Below, in pieces: positions 1-5,468 of a stretch of DNA of 7,556 nt. The stretch spans positions 1 through 7,556 of the forward strand of contig CAKOKV010000043.1 of NCBI GenBank assembly GCA_934095805.1, read 5' to 3'. The position numbers and the translations under genes are program-made. Under the pieces are notes generated by a model. That model worked only from the letters and a program-made list of their open reading frames with translations, was not told the origin of the DNA and ran no database searches. Numbering within the stretch: the first letter of the stretch is position 1; each line of letters opens with the position of its first letter. This DNA comes from an uncultured Bacilli bacterium (GTDB lineage: Bacteria; Bacillota_I; Bacilli_A; RF39; UBA660).

Positions 1-420
1 ATATTACTTATACTACTATGTATTTTATTTATTGGCATAGGAATATTATTTGATATAATTGGAACAGCAGTATTAACTGCAAATGAAGCATCATTTCATG
101 CTAAAAGTTCTAAAAAAATAAAAGGTTCTAAAGAAGCTGTAAGATTAATAAAAAATTCAAGTACAATTGCAAGTATATGTAATGATGTTATTGGAGATAT
201 ATGTGGAATAGTTAGTGGTTCAGTAGGAGCTATGCTTGCTATTAATATATCAGTAAAATTTGATTTATCAACAATAATTGTAACATTATTAACAAGTTCA
301 ATAATATCTTCACTAACAGTTGGAGGTAAAGCAATTGGTAAAAAATATGCAATTAAAAAAAGCGATACAATAATATTTGTAGTAGCAAAAATATTAAATA
401 AATTAAAAATAGAGAAATAA
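1..420 (+). CDS. CorB/DUF21-like small integral membrane protein, 3' part (5'-truncated)
   Basis: The reading frame is open from base 1 to a TAA at 418-420, giving 139 residues with the start lost off the left edge. The first visible ATG (232) is internal, because the 77 codons before it have the same composition and form a coherent protein. Visible parts are a hydrophobic segment (about residues 1-24), a cytoplasm-like stretch (S31-F-H-A, then K-K-I-K-G-S-K-E-A), a second membrane segment around N61-D-x-I-G-D-I-C-G, a third at about 84-105, and a basic tail. The pattern 'FDIIG.A...A.E..FHA...KK.KG.KEA..LI.N' followed by 'CNDVIGDICGI.SG' matches, from memory, a small Firmicutes membrane family often labelled Mg/Co transporter CorB. 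Only the membrane part is present, with no CBS or CorC domain, so transport function is unproven. It converges on the downstream operon and shares a terminator with it. Confidence 0.7.
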   Translation: MLLILLCILFIGIGILFDIIGTAVLTANEASFHAKSSKKIKGSKEAVRLIKNSSTIASICNDVIGDICGIVSGSVGAMLAINISVKFDLSTIIVTLLTSSIISSLTVGGKAIGKKYAIKKSDTIIFVVAKILNKLKIEK

Positions 421-438
421 CTTTTCTCTATTTTTTTT
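405..438. terminator. Bidirectional intrinsic terminator between convergent genes
   Basis: A 13-bp perfect stem (405-417 pairs with 423-435, loop TAACT) carries a run of eight T on the + strand (431-438). The other strand has five T in the stem base followed by AT-rich sequence. The hairpin includes the TAA stop of the left gene and the TAG stop of the right one, so a single element serves both transcripts. The stem is AT-rich and therefore weak, but its position is exactly right. Confidence 0.75.
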
Positions 439-679
439 GATTTAATCTTTCAGTAAATAAATTACCAACAGTTTCTAATACTTGAACATTATCAATATCA
501 ACTAAGATAATATTACCATTTATATCTTTCTTACCTTCAACAATTATATAATTATTTGTTATACCTTCTTTTTCATTATCTACTTGAAGCCCCATAAGAT
601 AATTTTTTCCTTCATATGACATTTCATCTAATACATAATATTCAAGGCCATTATCTAATGTTATTACTTTATCTATCAC
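428..679 (-). CDS. Small DUF1292-like (YrzB-type) protein, last gene of operon
   Basis: The protein is 83 residues, soluble and acidic, predicted to be mainly beta strands with a C-terminal helix. The start is GTG (679-677), overlapping the TGA stop of the preceding gene as GTGA. A GGGAGG site at 689-694 with nine bases of spacing supports this start, and no better ATG lies downstream. The N-terminal 'ITLDNG.EYYVLDEMSYEGKNYL' and the acidic middle followed by 'VLETVGNLF' look like the DUF1292 pattern, in which a polar strand is followed by Y-x-G-K-x-Y-L and an ending helix L-x-x-V-x-x-x-F. The family has no established biochemical role. It appears to be a diverged paralogue of the first gene of the operon (2295-2570). 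The overlap with the large membrane protein suggests coupled translation and perhaps a physical partnership, which is inference. Confidence 0.7.
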   Translation of the reverse strand: MIDKVITLDNGLEYYVLDEMSYEGKNYLMGLQVDNEKEGITNNYIIVEGKKDINGNIILVDIDNVQVLETVGNLFTERLNQKK

Positions 680-2292
680 AATGTAGGTCCTCCCATTCCA
701 CTAACTAATTCACTAGCTGAAATCCAAGCTTGATCTTTTCCTGCTTTATCCATTACAGAAACTGCTACACTACTTGGATCTATACCATTTGCAGCACAGA
801 ATTCTTCAATTGATAAACCGTTAGTATTTATAACTTGACCTATTGATCCATCTGGATTAACTGCGGCAAATCTTCCAAAAATCGAATCACCATTTACATA
901 TTGAGATAATAATGGTTTAGTTTCAATTCCCATAACAGCTCTATCAGAACTAATATGACCAACACTTACATTATAGTCTCCTACTTCACTACCTATTCTA
1001 ATACCATCATACTGAGAAACTGGATCTACAGCTGAAGTTGGTTGAGGTGTAGTTACTGTTGGAGTTGGTTGAGGCGGAGTTACCGTTGGATTTGGATTAG
1101 TAATATTAGGTGCAGGTTCTGGATTTGGAGTTGGCTCTACTGCGGCTGGGGTTGCTGCATTATGAGCTTGAATCAAATTATGAACAGTACTTGCAACAGT
1201 AAGAGTTCCACCAGTAATAATCGCAGAATTAATCATCCAAGACATATCTCTTAGACCTTCTTCTGTCCTAAACTTATTCTTAACCCTATCAACTAAACCT
1301 TTTAATCCAGGTCTAGGTTCAACAACAGTATTTATTTTACTTTGCAATCCAAGTCGATTCAACTCAGCTATTTCTTTTCTTCTTTTATTAATGAATTTGT
1401 TAGCTATACCACCTGCAAGTGACATAACACCTACACCAAGTGGACCAGCTGTAAAGAATACAGCAGCACCAAGTCCAATACCTGCTGCTACATGTAATAT
1501 TGTTTTCCATGTAACTTTTGGCTTATTAGACTTAACTTTAGGTCGTTCTGGTTCATCCGGCTCTGGTTCTTCTGGACCTGGTCCATCTGGACCTTCAGGT
1601 GGGATTGGAGGAATTGGATCTCCTATATCTACAGGTCCATTACCTGTTGGGCCACCCCCTGGACCCTCAGGACCAGGTCCCTCTGGGCCAGGTCCATCAG
1701 GGACACCATTTCCAGGACCTTCAGGACCATCATGAGTTGGCTCAACAGGAGTTCTATCAACAGTCATATTCTTTGGTATACCACCATATTTAAGTTCTCT
1801 CATTCTTTGCATTATATGACTTTTTTCAACCATTAAATCATTAAGAGCTAATTCATTCTCTTCAATTCTTTTTCTAGCATCTTCTTGTAATTTAGCTAAT
1901 GATGCTGGCATCTCATGACCTTCAGCCATCTGTACACTAGCAATATTAGTATCCTTTTCAATAGCTTTTTCTAAATCTTTAATTTGTCTTGATACTTCTA
2001 TTCTTCTTTTACCAAGTTCTAAATACTCAGCTTCCTTCTTTTCAATAATAACATTAAACTTATTAGCATTCTCATATGCTATATCAGTTATTCTATCAAT
2101 TCTAGCTTTTTGTTCACTACTAAGTTCATTATCATTTTCAATTTGAAAAGCTTCATTTTTAACATTATCAAAAATCTCAAATCTTTTTCTAAGTTCTTCA
2201 AGACCATAATATTCAATATCAAGTTCAGCCAAATCTTCTAATTCAATAGTTTCTTGCAAAACTTGTTCTAATCTATCCATTCTAACATTCAT
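676..2292 (-). CDS. Coiled-coil / Gly-Pro-rich / membrane-anchored protein with unknown C-terminal domain
   Basis: The family of this 538-residue protein is not recognised. Order: residues 1-168 are charged and helical, with heptad-like Leu/Ile spacing (predicted coiled coil). Residues 188-248 are a Gly/Pro/Glu linker with repeated PEGPG units, collagen-like but interrupted. A hydrophobic Gly/Ala-rich stretch at about 264-300 could be one or two membrane segments. A basic stretch follows (303-341, including KRRK), then another hydrophobic segment at about 352-374. A Pro/Thr/Asn-rich spacer spans 381-424, and a compact domain of about 110 residues ends the protein (428-538, motifs Y428-D-G-I-R-I-G and G486...W523). 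No signal peptide is present. ATG at 2292 is preceded by AGGTG (2300-2304, spacing 7) inside the end of the upstream gene, two bases away. It stops at TGA, directly followed by in-frame TAG. The segment order suggests an intracellular coiled coil tethered to the membrane with an outer C-terminal domain, though topology is inference. Confidence 0.85.
   Translation of the reverse strand: MNVRMDRLEQVLQETIELEDLAELDIEYYGLEELRKRFEIFDNVKNEAFQIENDNELSSEQKARIDRITDIAYENANKFNVIIEKKEAEYLELGKRRIEVSRQIKDLEKAIEKDTNIASVQMAEGHEMPASLAKLQEDARKRIEENELALNDLMVEKSHIMQRMRELKYGGIPKNMTVDRTPVEPTHDGPEGPGNGVPDGPGPEGPGPEGPGGGPTGNGPVDIGDPIPPIPPEGPDGPGPEEPEPDEPERPKVKSNKPKVTWKTILHVAAGIGLGAAVFFTAGPLGVGVMSLAGGIANKFINKRRKEIAELNRLGLQSKINTVVEPRPGLKGLVDRVKNKFRTEEGLRDMSWMINSAIITGGTLTVASTVHNLIQAHNAATPAAVEPTPNPEPAPNITNPNPTVTPPQPTPTVTTPQPTSAVDPVSQYDGIRIGSEVGDYNVSVGHISSDRAVMGIETKPLLSQYVNGDSIFGRFAAVNPDGSIGQVINTNGLSIEEFCAANGIDPSSVAVSVMDKAGKDQAWISASELVSGMGGPTL
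689..694 (-). promoter_or_regulatory. Ribosome binding site deciding a GTG start
   Basis: GGGAGG on the minus strand lies nine bases before the GTG at 679-677, inside the codons for the final Gly-Gly of the 538-residue protein. It is the evidence for the GTG start of the last operon gene. Confidence 0.7.
1555..1731 (-). repeat. Degenerate Gly/Pro-coding tandem repeat inside the coiled-coil membrane protein gene
   Basis: This is a GC-rich patch in an otherwise very AT-rich window. Around 1661-1725 the DNA shows approximate 15-bp units of the type GGxCCAGGTCCxTCx, encoding PEGPG-like pentapeptides (residues about 188-212). Less regular Pro/Glu units follow (226-248). The opposite strand reads as a Gly-Pro-Ser shadow frame, a by-product of the repeat and not a gene. 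Confidence 0.7.
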
Positions 2293-2294
2293 TA

Positions 2295-2570
2295 TTAATC
2301 ACCTTGCTTCTTTGAATTATTAATAGCTTCTATTTTCTTGTTCATGTTATCACTAAACACTTTTAAAACAATATCAAGTACCTCTTTATTTTTTTCTTCT
2401 ACAAAACCAGTACCAACATCTTTAAAAACAACAAATTTATCAGTTGGCTCTTCTCCATCAAGCTTATTTGTAAAAAAGTAAGTAAGACCATTATACTCAG
2501 TTTTATCAATAGTAATATAGTCATTACCAGCTAATTCAAATATATCGTTTAATTTAACACTATAATCCAT
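2295..2570 (-). CDS. Small DUF1292-like protein, first gene of operon
   Basis: This is a 91-residue soluble acidic protein. ATG at 2570 has AAGGAG (2579-2584) eight bases upstream, and it ends at TAA (2295-2297), two bases before the next start. The 'DYITIDKTEYNGLTYFF' segment, an acidic loop (DGEEPTDK), a central strand 'FVVFKDV', then 'EVLDIVLKVFSDNMN' follow the same strand-loop-strand-helix plan as the last operon gene at 428-679, with similar Y-x-G-x-x-Y and L-x-x-V-x-x-x-F spacing. I call it a diverged DUF1292-like paralogue, a call weaker here than for the other copy. No membrane segment or catalytic motif is visible. Its place immediately before the large membrane protein, in one transcription unit, suggests a shared function of unknown nature. 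Confidence 0.65.
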   Translation of the reverse strand: MDYSVKLNDIFELAGNDYITIDKTEYNGLTYFFTNKLDGEEPTDKFVVFKDVGTGFVEEKNKEVLDIVLKVFSDNMNKKIEAINNSKKQGD

Positions 2571-2595
2571 ATCTACTGCTCCTTATTCTATAAAA

Positions 2596-2624
2596 ATAAT
2601 AACATATAATAAAAAATTAAGCAA
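2596..2624 (-). promoter_or_regulatory. Candidate promoter of the DUF1292/coiled-coil operon
   Basis: Read on the minus strand, TTGCTT (2624-2619), a 17-base spacer and TATTAT (2601-2596) lie in the short gap after typA. They place a start near 2589, just before the AAGGAG site. The -35 match is poor, and other AT-rich hexamers are possible. Confidence 0.35.
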
Positions 2625-2653
2625 TTAAAAAAGTAAACATTTCTGTTTACTTT
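2624..2653 (-). terminator. Intrinsic terminator of typA
   Basis: A 10-bp perfect stem (2630-2639 with 2644-2653, loop TTTC) is followed on the minus strand by six T (2632-2627). The hairpin overlaps the TAA stop of typA, and it separates typA from the downstream operon on the same strand. Confidence 0.8.
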
Positions 2654-4454
2654 ATCTATTACTTCTATATCTTTCTTTTTCATCAAGAATTTTCTTTCTA
2701 AGTCTAATTGCATCAGGAGTAACTTCAACAAGTTCATCACTTTCTATAAATTCAAGAGCTTCTTCTAATGTAAATGTCTTAGATTTAGGTAATGTTATTG
2801 CTTCATCACTACCAGATGATCTTGTATTTGAAAATTCTTTATTTTTACATGGATTAACATTTAAATCATTTTCTCTGTTATGAATACCAATAATCATACC
2901 AGCATAAACATCAGTAGATGGTTCTATTAACATAGTACCTCTATCAAGTAAGTTATAAAGAGCATATCCAAATGACTTTCCACTTTCCATAGAAACAAGA
3001 ACACCATTTTTTCTTCTAGCAATTTCACCAGCATAAGGTTTATAAGAATCAAAACTTCTAACCATAATTCCTTCACCTTTTGTATTAGTTATAAAATTAC
3101 TTCTATATCCAATTAAACCTCTTGTTGGAACTAAGAATTCAAGTCTAACATAATTATCTTCTGCAGGTTCCATTAATTCCATATTACCTTTTCTTTCACT
3201 TAAATCACTTATTATAGTTCCAGAATAATCATTAGGTACATTAATAACAACTCTTTCAAATGGTTCACACTTAACACCATCTATTTCATGGAAGATAACC
3301 TCTGGTTTAGAAACACTAAGTTCATATCCTTCTCTTCTCATATTTTCAATTAATATAGATAAATGTAATTCACCACGACCAGATACTTTAAATCCATCAT
3401 TTGAAGGTAATTCTTCAACTTCAAGACCAACATTTCTTTCAAGTTCTGCATGTAATCTATCTCTTAAATGTCTAGATGTTACATATTTACCAACTTTACC
3501 AGCAAATGGACTACTATTAACTAAAAAGTTCATTGATAGAGTTGGTTTTTCTATTTCTATTTTTGGTAATGGATTAACATTATTAACATCACAAATTGTA
3601 TCTCCAATTGATATTTCAGGACAACCAGCAACAGTAACTATATCACCAAAATATGCCTCTGTTACTTCTTTTCTCTTAATTCCTTCATTAACAAACATCT
3701 TACTAATTCTCTCTTTTGTTAATGTTCCATCATTCTTAGATATAGCAACAGTTTCTCCAACTTTAATTTTACCTTTATTAATTCTACCTATACCAAGTCT
3801 TCCGATATAATCATCATAATCAAGTGAAGAAATTTGGAATTGAAGCGGATCATCAACATTTCCTTCAAATGGTTGAGTAGTTTCAATAATAGTATCAAGT
3901 AATGGAGTTATATCATTATTACCATCATTTTCTTCATATCTGGCAACTCCTTCTTTTGCTATACCATAAATAATTTTAAAATCTAATTGTTCATTAGTTG
4001 CACCAAGTTCACAGAATAAGTCAAAAGTCATATTAACAACTTCTTCTGCTCTAGCATCCTTTTTATCAATCTTATTAATAAATAGAATTGGTCTAAGTCC
4101 ATTTTGTAATGCTTCTTTTAATACAAATCTAGTTTGAGGCATAGGTCCTTCTGCAGAATCTACTAATAATACAACTGTATCAACTGTCTTTATAATTCTT
4201 TCTATTTCACTAGAAAAATCAGCATGACCAGGAGTATCAACAATATTCATCTTGTATCCTTTATATCTAATAGAACAGTTTTTAGCTGTAATAGTGATAC
4301 CTCTTTCTCTTTCTAAATCTCCACTATCCATTACACAATCAACAACTTGTTCATTGTCCCTGAATACACCGTTTTGTTTAAGTAATGCATCTACTAAAGT
4401 ACTCTTTCCTGCATCTACATGAGCAACAACAGCAAAATTAATAATTTTATCCAT
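2652..4454 (-). CDS. typA: Translational GTPase TypA/BipA
   Basis: This is a full-length 600-residue ribosome-binding GTPase of the EF-G/LepA superfamily. TypA acts in the cytoplasm on 50S/70S ribosomes and is linked to ribosome assembly and stress or cold adaptation (family knowledge). Visible elements: G1 A11-HVDAGKST, G2 region R49-ERGITI, G3 D73-TPGH, G4 N127-KID; domain II about 203-293; EF-G-like domain III with S315-PFAGKVGKYVTSRHLRDRL and S358-GRGELHLSILIENMRREGYE; domain V with L441-VPTRGLIGYRS; and the TypA-specific C-terminal domain with S542-NTRSSGSDEA and L575-VEVTP. Two GTPase positions deviate from the usual TypA: the G1 loop has DAGKS where DHGKT is usual, and the G5 region has YGIAK instead of YASA-like. 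The start is the ATG at 4454, because AAAGGGG (4464-4470) lies nine bases upstream and the resulting N-terminus matches the family. The ATG at 4463 would sit directly on that site. Confidence 0.97.
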   Translation of the reverse strand: MDKIINFAVVAHVDAGKSTLVDALLKQNGVFRDNEQVVDCVMDSGDLERERGITITAKNCSIRYKGYKMNIVDTPGHADFSSEIERIIKTVDTVVLLVDSAEGPMPQTRFVLKEALQNGLRPILFINKIDKKDARAEEVVNMTFDLFCELGATNEQLDFKIIYGIAKEGVARYEENDGNNDITPLLDTIIETTQPFEGNVDDPLQFQISSLDYDDYIGRLGIGRINKGKIKVGETVAISKNDGTLTKERISKMFVNEGIKRKEVTEAYFGDIVTVAGCPEISIGDTICDVNNVNPLPKIEIEKPTLSMNFLVNSSPFAGKVGKYVTSRHLRDRLHAELERNVGLEVEELPSNDGFKVSGRGELHLSILIENMRREGYELSVSKPEVIFHEIDGVKCEPFERVVINVPNDYSGTIISDLSERKGNMELMEPAEDNYVRLEFLVPTRGLIGYRSNFITNTKGEGIMVRSFDSYKPYAGEIARRKNGVLVSMESGKSFGYALYNLLDRGTMLIEPSTDVYAGMIIGIHNRENDLNVNPCKNKEFSNTRSSGSDEAITLPKSKTFTLEEALEFIESDELVEVTPDAIRLRKKILDEKERYRSNR

Positions 4455-4482
4455 AAATAACATCCCCTTTTGGCACCTATAA

Positions 4483-4511
4483 ATAATACACTATTTTTAC
4501 GATATTTTCAA
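4483..4511 (-). promoter_or_regulatory. Sigma-A-type promoter of typA
   Basis: On the minus strand, TTGAAA (4511-4506), exactly 17 bases, then TATTAT (4488-4483) predict a start near 4476 and a leader of about 22 nt. Immediately upstream of the -35 is a 16-bp A/T palindrome (4513-4528) in the position of an UP element. This is the best promoter match in the window. Confidence 0.7.
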
Positions 4512-4530
4512 GAAAAATTTAAATTTTTTT

Positions 4531-4559
4531 AAATTATCACTGACAATAATAAATTATCA
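4531..4559. repeat. Direct repeat AAATTATCA x2, candidate operator
   Basis: AAATTATCA occurs at 4531-4539 and again at 4551-4559, start to start exactly 20 bp or about two helical turns, in the typA / XRE divergent region. The copies flank the likely -35 of the XRE gene, which fits a regulator binding on one DNA face. The sequence is AT-rich, so chance is possible. Confidence 0.35.
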
Positions 4560-4567
4560 TTTAAAGT
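4540..4567 (+). promoter_or_regulatory. Candidate promoter of the first XRE gene
   Basis: CTGACA (4540-4545, five of six matches to TTGACA), 16 bases, then TAAAGT (4562-4567) give a leader of about 40 nt before the AGGAG at 4606-4610. The -10 is mediocre. It overlaps the direct repeats, so autoregulation would be natural. Confidence 0.35.
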
Positions 4568-4616
4568 AAATGGTTAAAAAAATTAAATAATGGCAAAATA
4601 TTACTAGGAGATAAAT

Positions 4617-4877
4617 ATGGAAAATGCAAGCATATTTAAAGAAGAAAAAGATCTTTACACTATTATTGGAAAAAATATTAGATACTATAGAAAATTATAC
4701 AGTCTCAATAAAAAAGAGATGACACAAGAAGCACTCGCAGAACTGGCTAATGTTTCTACATCTCTTATAGGAAACCTTGAAAGCAAAAAAACTACACAAG
4801 GTATAAGTATATATAATTTATATAAAATAAGTAAAATATTAAATGTACCTATTGAATATTTTTTTATTGATCGATAG
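4617..4877 (+). CDS. XRE-family helix-turn-helix regulator (copy A)
   Basis: This is an 86-residue single-domain DNA-binding protein. ATG 4617 is preceded by AGGAG (4606-4610, spacing 6). The XRE/Cro-CI core runs from I16-IGKNIRYYR through TQEALAELANVSTSLIGNLES to LYKISKILNVPIEYFF. Between the YR of helix 1 and the TQE of helix 2 there are ten residues, five more than in an ordinary XRE fold (YR-KINGI-TQE in the neighbour at 4864). There is no second ligand or peptidase domain, so it is a minimal repressor-type protein. It is closest to copy C (5226-5468), sharing IIGKNI, LAEL-NVS-SLI, LES-KT, GISI-NLYKIS and LNVPI-FF. It is divergent from typA, and its 3' end overlaps the convergent copy B by 14 bp. 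Target and signal are unknown. Confidence 0.9.
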   Translation: MENASIFKEEKDLYTIIGKNIRYYRKLYSLNKKEMTQEALAELANVSTSLIGNLESKKTTQGISIYNLYKISKILNVPIEYFFIDR

Positions 4878-5124
4878 TAATCTTTTCAAAGAATTTATCA
4901 ATTGAAACTCCAAGTACAATAGATATTTTATAAAGTGATAATAAAGACAATCCTTCACTTCCTTTTGTACTTTCAAATTTTCTAATAAACTCTGGAGATA
5001 GACCAATATCAACAGCCAATTGTTCTTGTGTTATACCATTAATTTTTCTATATTTAATTACATTATAAGCAATTGTTTCAATAATATTATCATCAAAATC
5101 AAAATTTCTTTTAAATTTAGTCAT
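4864..5124 (-). CDS. XRE-family helix-turn-helix regulator (copy B)
   Basis: This is an 86-residue single-domain XRE protein with the core YRKINGITQEQLAVDIGLSP, then E-x-I-R-K-F-E-S, then LYKISIVLGVSIDKFF. The start is ATG 5124 (N-terminus MTKFKRNF), because AGGTG (5134-5130) stands five bases before it. An upstream ATG at 5142 lies before that site and is not favoured. It has the standard short turn between helices 1 and 2, unlike copies A and C. It is transcribed divergently from copy C across 101 bp, and its stop codon lies inside copy A in the opposite orientation. The leaders of B and C are alike (TTAGGTGA, then a short AT spacer and TTATG). Probably a repressor of itself and its divergent neighbour; this is inference from layout. 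Confidence 0.9.
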   Translation of the reverse strand: MTKFKRNFDFDDNIIETIAYNVIKYRKINGITQEQLAVDIGLSPEFIRKFESTKGSEGLSLLSLYKISIVLGVSIDKFFEKITIDQ

Positions 5125-5142
5125 AAAATCACCTAAATACAT

Positions 5143-5172
5143 TTTATATTATTTAATAAATAAATTATGTAA
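5143..5172 (-). promoter_or_regulatory. Candidate promoter of XRE copy B
   Basis: On the minus strand, TTACAT (5172-5167), 18 bases, then TATAAA (5148-5143) put the start near 5136, almost at the AGGTG site, so the leader would be very short. The -35 overlaps the left half of the TGTAA/TTACA palindrome. Confidence 0.4.
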
Positions 5173-5179
5173 TGTTACA
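5168..5179. promoter_or_regulatory. Palindromic operator candidate TGTAA-TG-TTACA
   Basis: A perfect inverted repeat of 5 + 5 bp with a 2-bp centre lies in the middle of the divergent region of XRE copies B and C. It covers the predicted -35 of B and sits directly upstream of the -35 of C. Size and placement suit a dimeric Cro/CI-type repressor that would shut both promoters. Confidence 0.5.
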
Positions 5180-5180
5180 C

Positions 5181-5209
5181 TATACAAAATATCTATATTA
5201 TTCTATAAT
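5181..5209 (+). promoter_or_regulatory. Candidate promoter of XRE copy C and the downstream unknown gene
   Basis: TATACA (5181-5186), exactly 17 bases, then a consensus TATAAT (5204-5209) predict a start near 5216, right at the AGGTG site. TATTAT at 5196-5201 is an alternative -10. This mirrors the geometry of the divergent promoter of copy B. Confidence 0.45.
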
Positions 5210-5225
5210 TAAATTAGGTGAAATT

Positions 5226-5468
5226 ATGAATCAAGATAAGTTAAATAATATAATTGGTAAAAATATAAAAAAATATAGATTAGCTTATAAATATGAAAAA
5301 ATAACTCAAGAAAAACTAGCAGAATTAATAAATGTTTCAGTTTCACTAATAAGTAGTTTAGAAAGTAATAAAACAAAGAAAGGAATAAGTATAAATAATT
5401 TATATAAAATTTCAATAGTCTTAAATGTTCCAATCAGTAAGTTTTTTGAGGAAGATAATGAAAAATAA
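5226..5468 (+). CDS. XRE-family helix-turn-helix regulator (copy C)
   Basis: This is an 80-residue single-domain XRE protein. The start is taken at ATG 5226, with AGGTG (5216-5220) five bases upstream. The longer frame from 5172 would place its start inside the promoter region and has no ribosome site. The core reads IIGKNIKKYR, an eight-residue linker (three longer than usual), TQEKLAELINVSVSLISSLES, then GISINNLYKISIVLNVPISKFF. It is most similar to copy A in both protein and DNA near the 3' end, implying duplication. The last 11 bp overlap the start of the next gene, whose ribosome site lies inside this one, so the two are translationally coupled. It probably regulates the coupled gene or acts with it; an antitoxin role is possible but unproven. 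Confidence 0.9.
   Translation: MNQDKLNNIIGKNIKKYRLAYKYEKITQEKLAELINVSVSLISSLESNKTKKGISINNLYKISIVLNVPISKFFEEDNEK
5448..5451 (+). promoter_or_regulatory. Ribosome binding site deciding the start of the unknown gene
   Basis: GAGG inside the end of XRE copy C lies six bases before ATG 5458. It favours that ATG over the in-frame ATG at 5425, which would give a longer overlap and has no such site. Confidence 0.65.

Noticed and set aside
232..420. Complete 62-residue gene starting at ATG 232
   Set aside because: The frame is open back to base 1 with continuous membrane-protein sequence, so this ATG is internal to a truncated gene.
676..678. TGA read as Trp (mycoplasma code)
   Set aside because: All visible Trp codons in the window are TGG, and this TGA is followed directly by in-frame TAG, so it behaves as a stop in tandem. 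A single case cannot fully exclude recoding.
1042..1254. Plus-strand frame rich in Trp, Cys and Arg
   Set aside because: It is antisense to the Pro/Thr spacer. Its amino acid make-up is implausible, and there is no upstream signal.
1391..1735. Plus-strand Gly-Pro-Ser-rich frame of 114 codons
   Set aside because: It is antisense to the Gly/Pro/Glu repeat of the 538-residue gene. The repeat keeps several frames open and the frame has no ribosome site.
1599..1793. Another plus-strand frame over the repeat
   Set aside because: A third-frame shadow of the same repeat, with no ribosome site.
4513..4528. A/T palindrome as a terminator or operator
   Set aside because: It is only A and T, follows no stop codon and has no G/C in the stem. 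Its position directly upstream of the typA -35 fits an UP-type element better.
5224..5433. Minus-strand Leu/Tyr-rich frame
   Set aside because: It lies exactly antisense to XRE copy C. AT-rich coding sequence produces such hydrophobic shadows, and copy C has the domain match and ribosome site.
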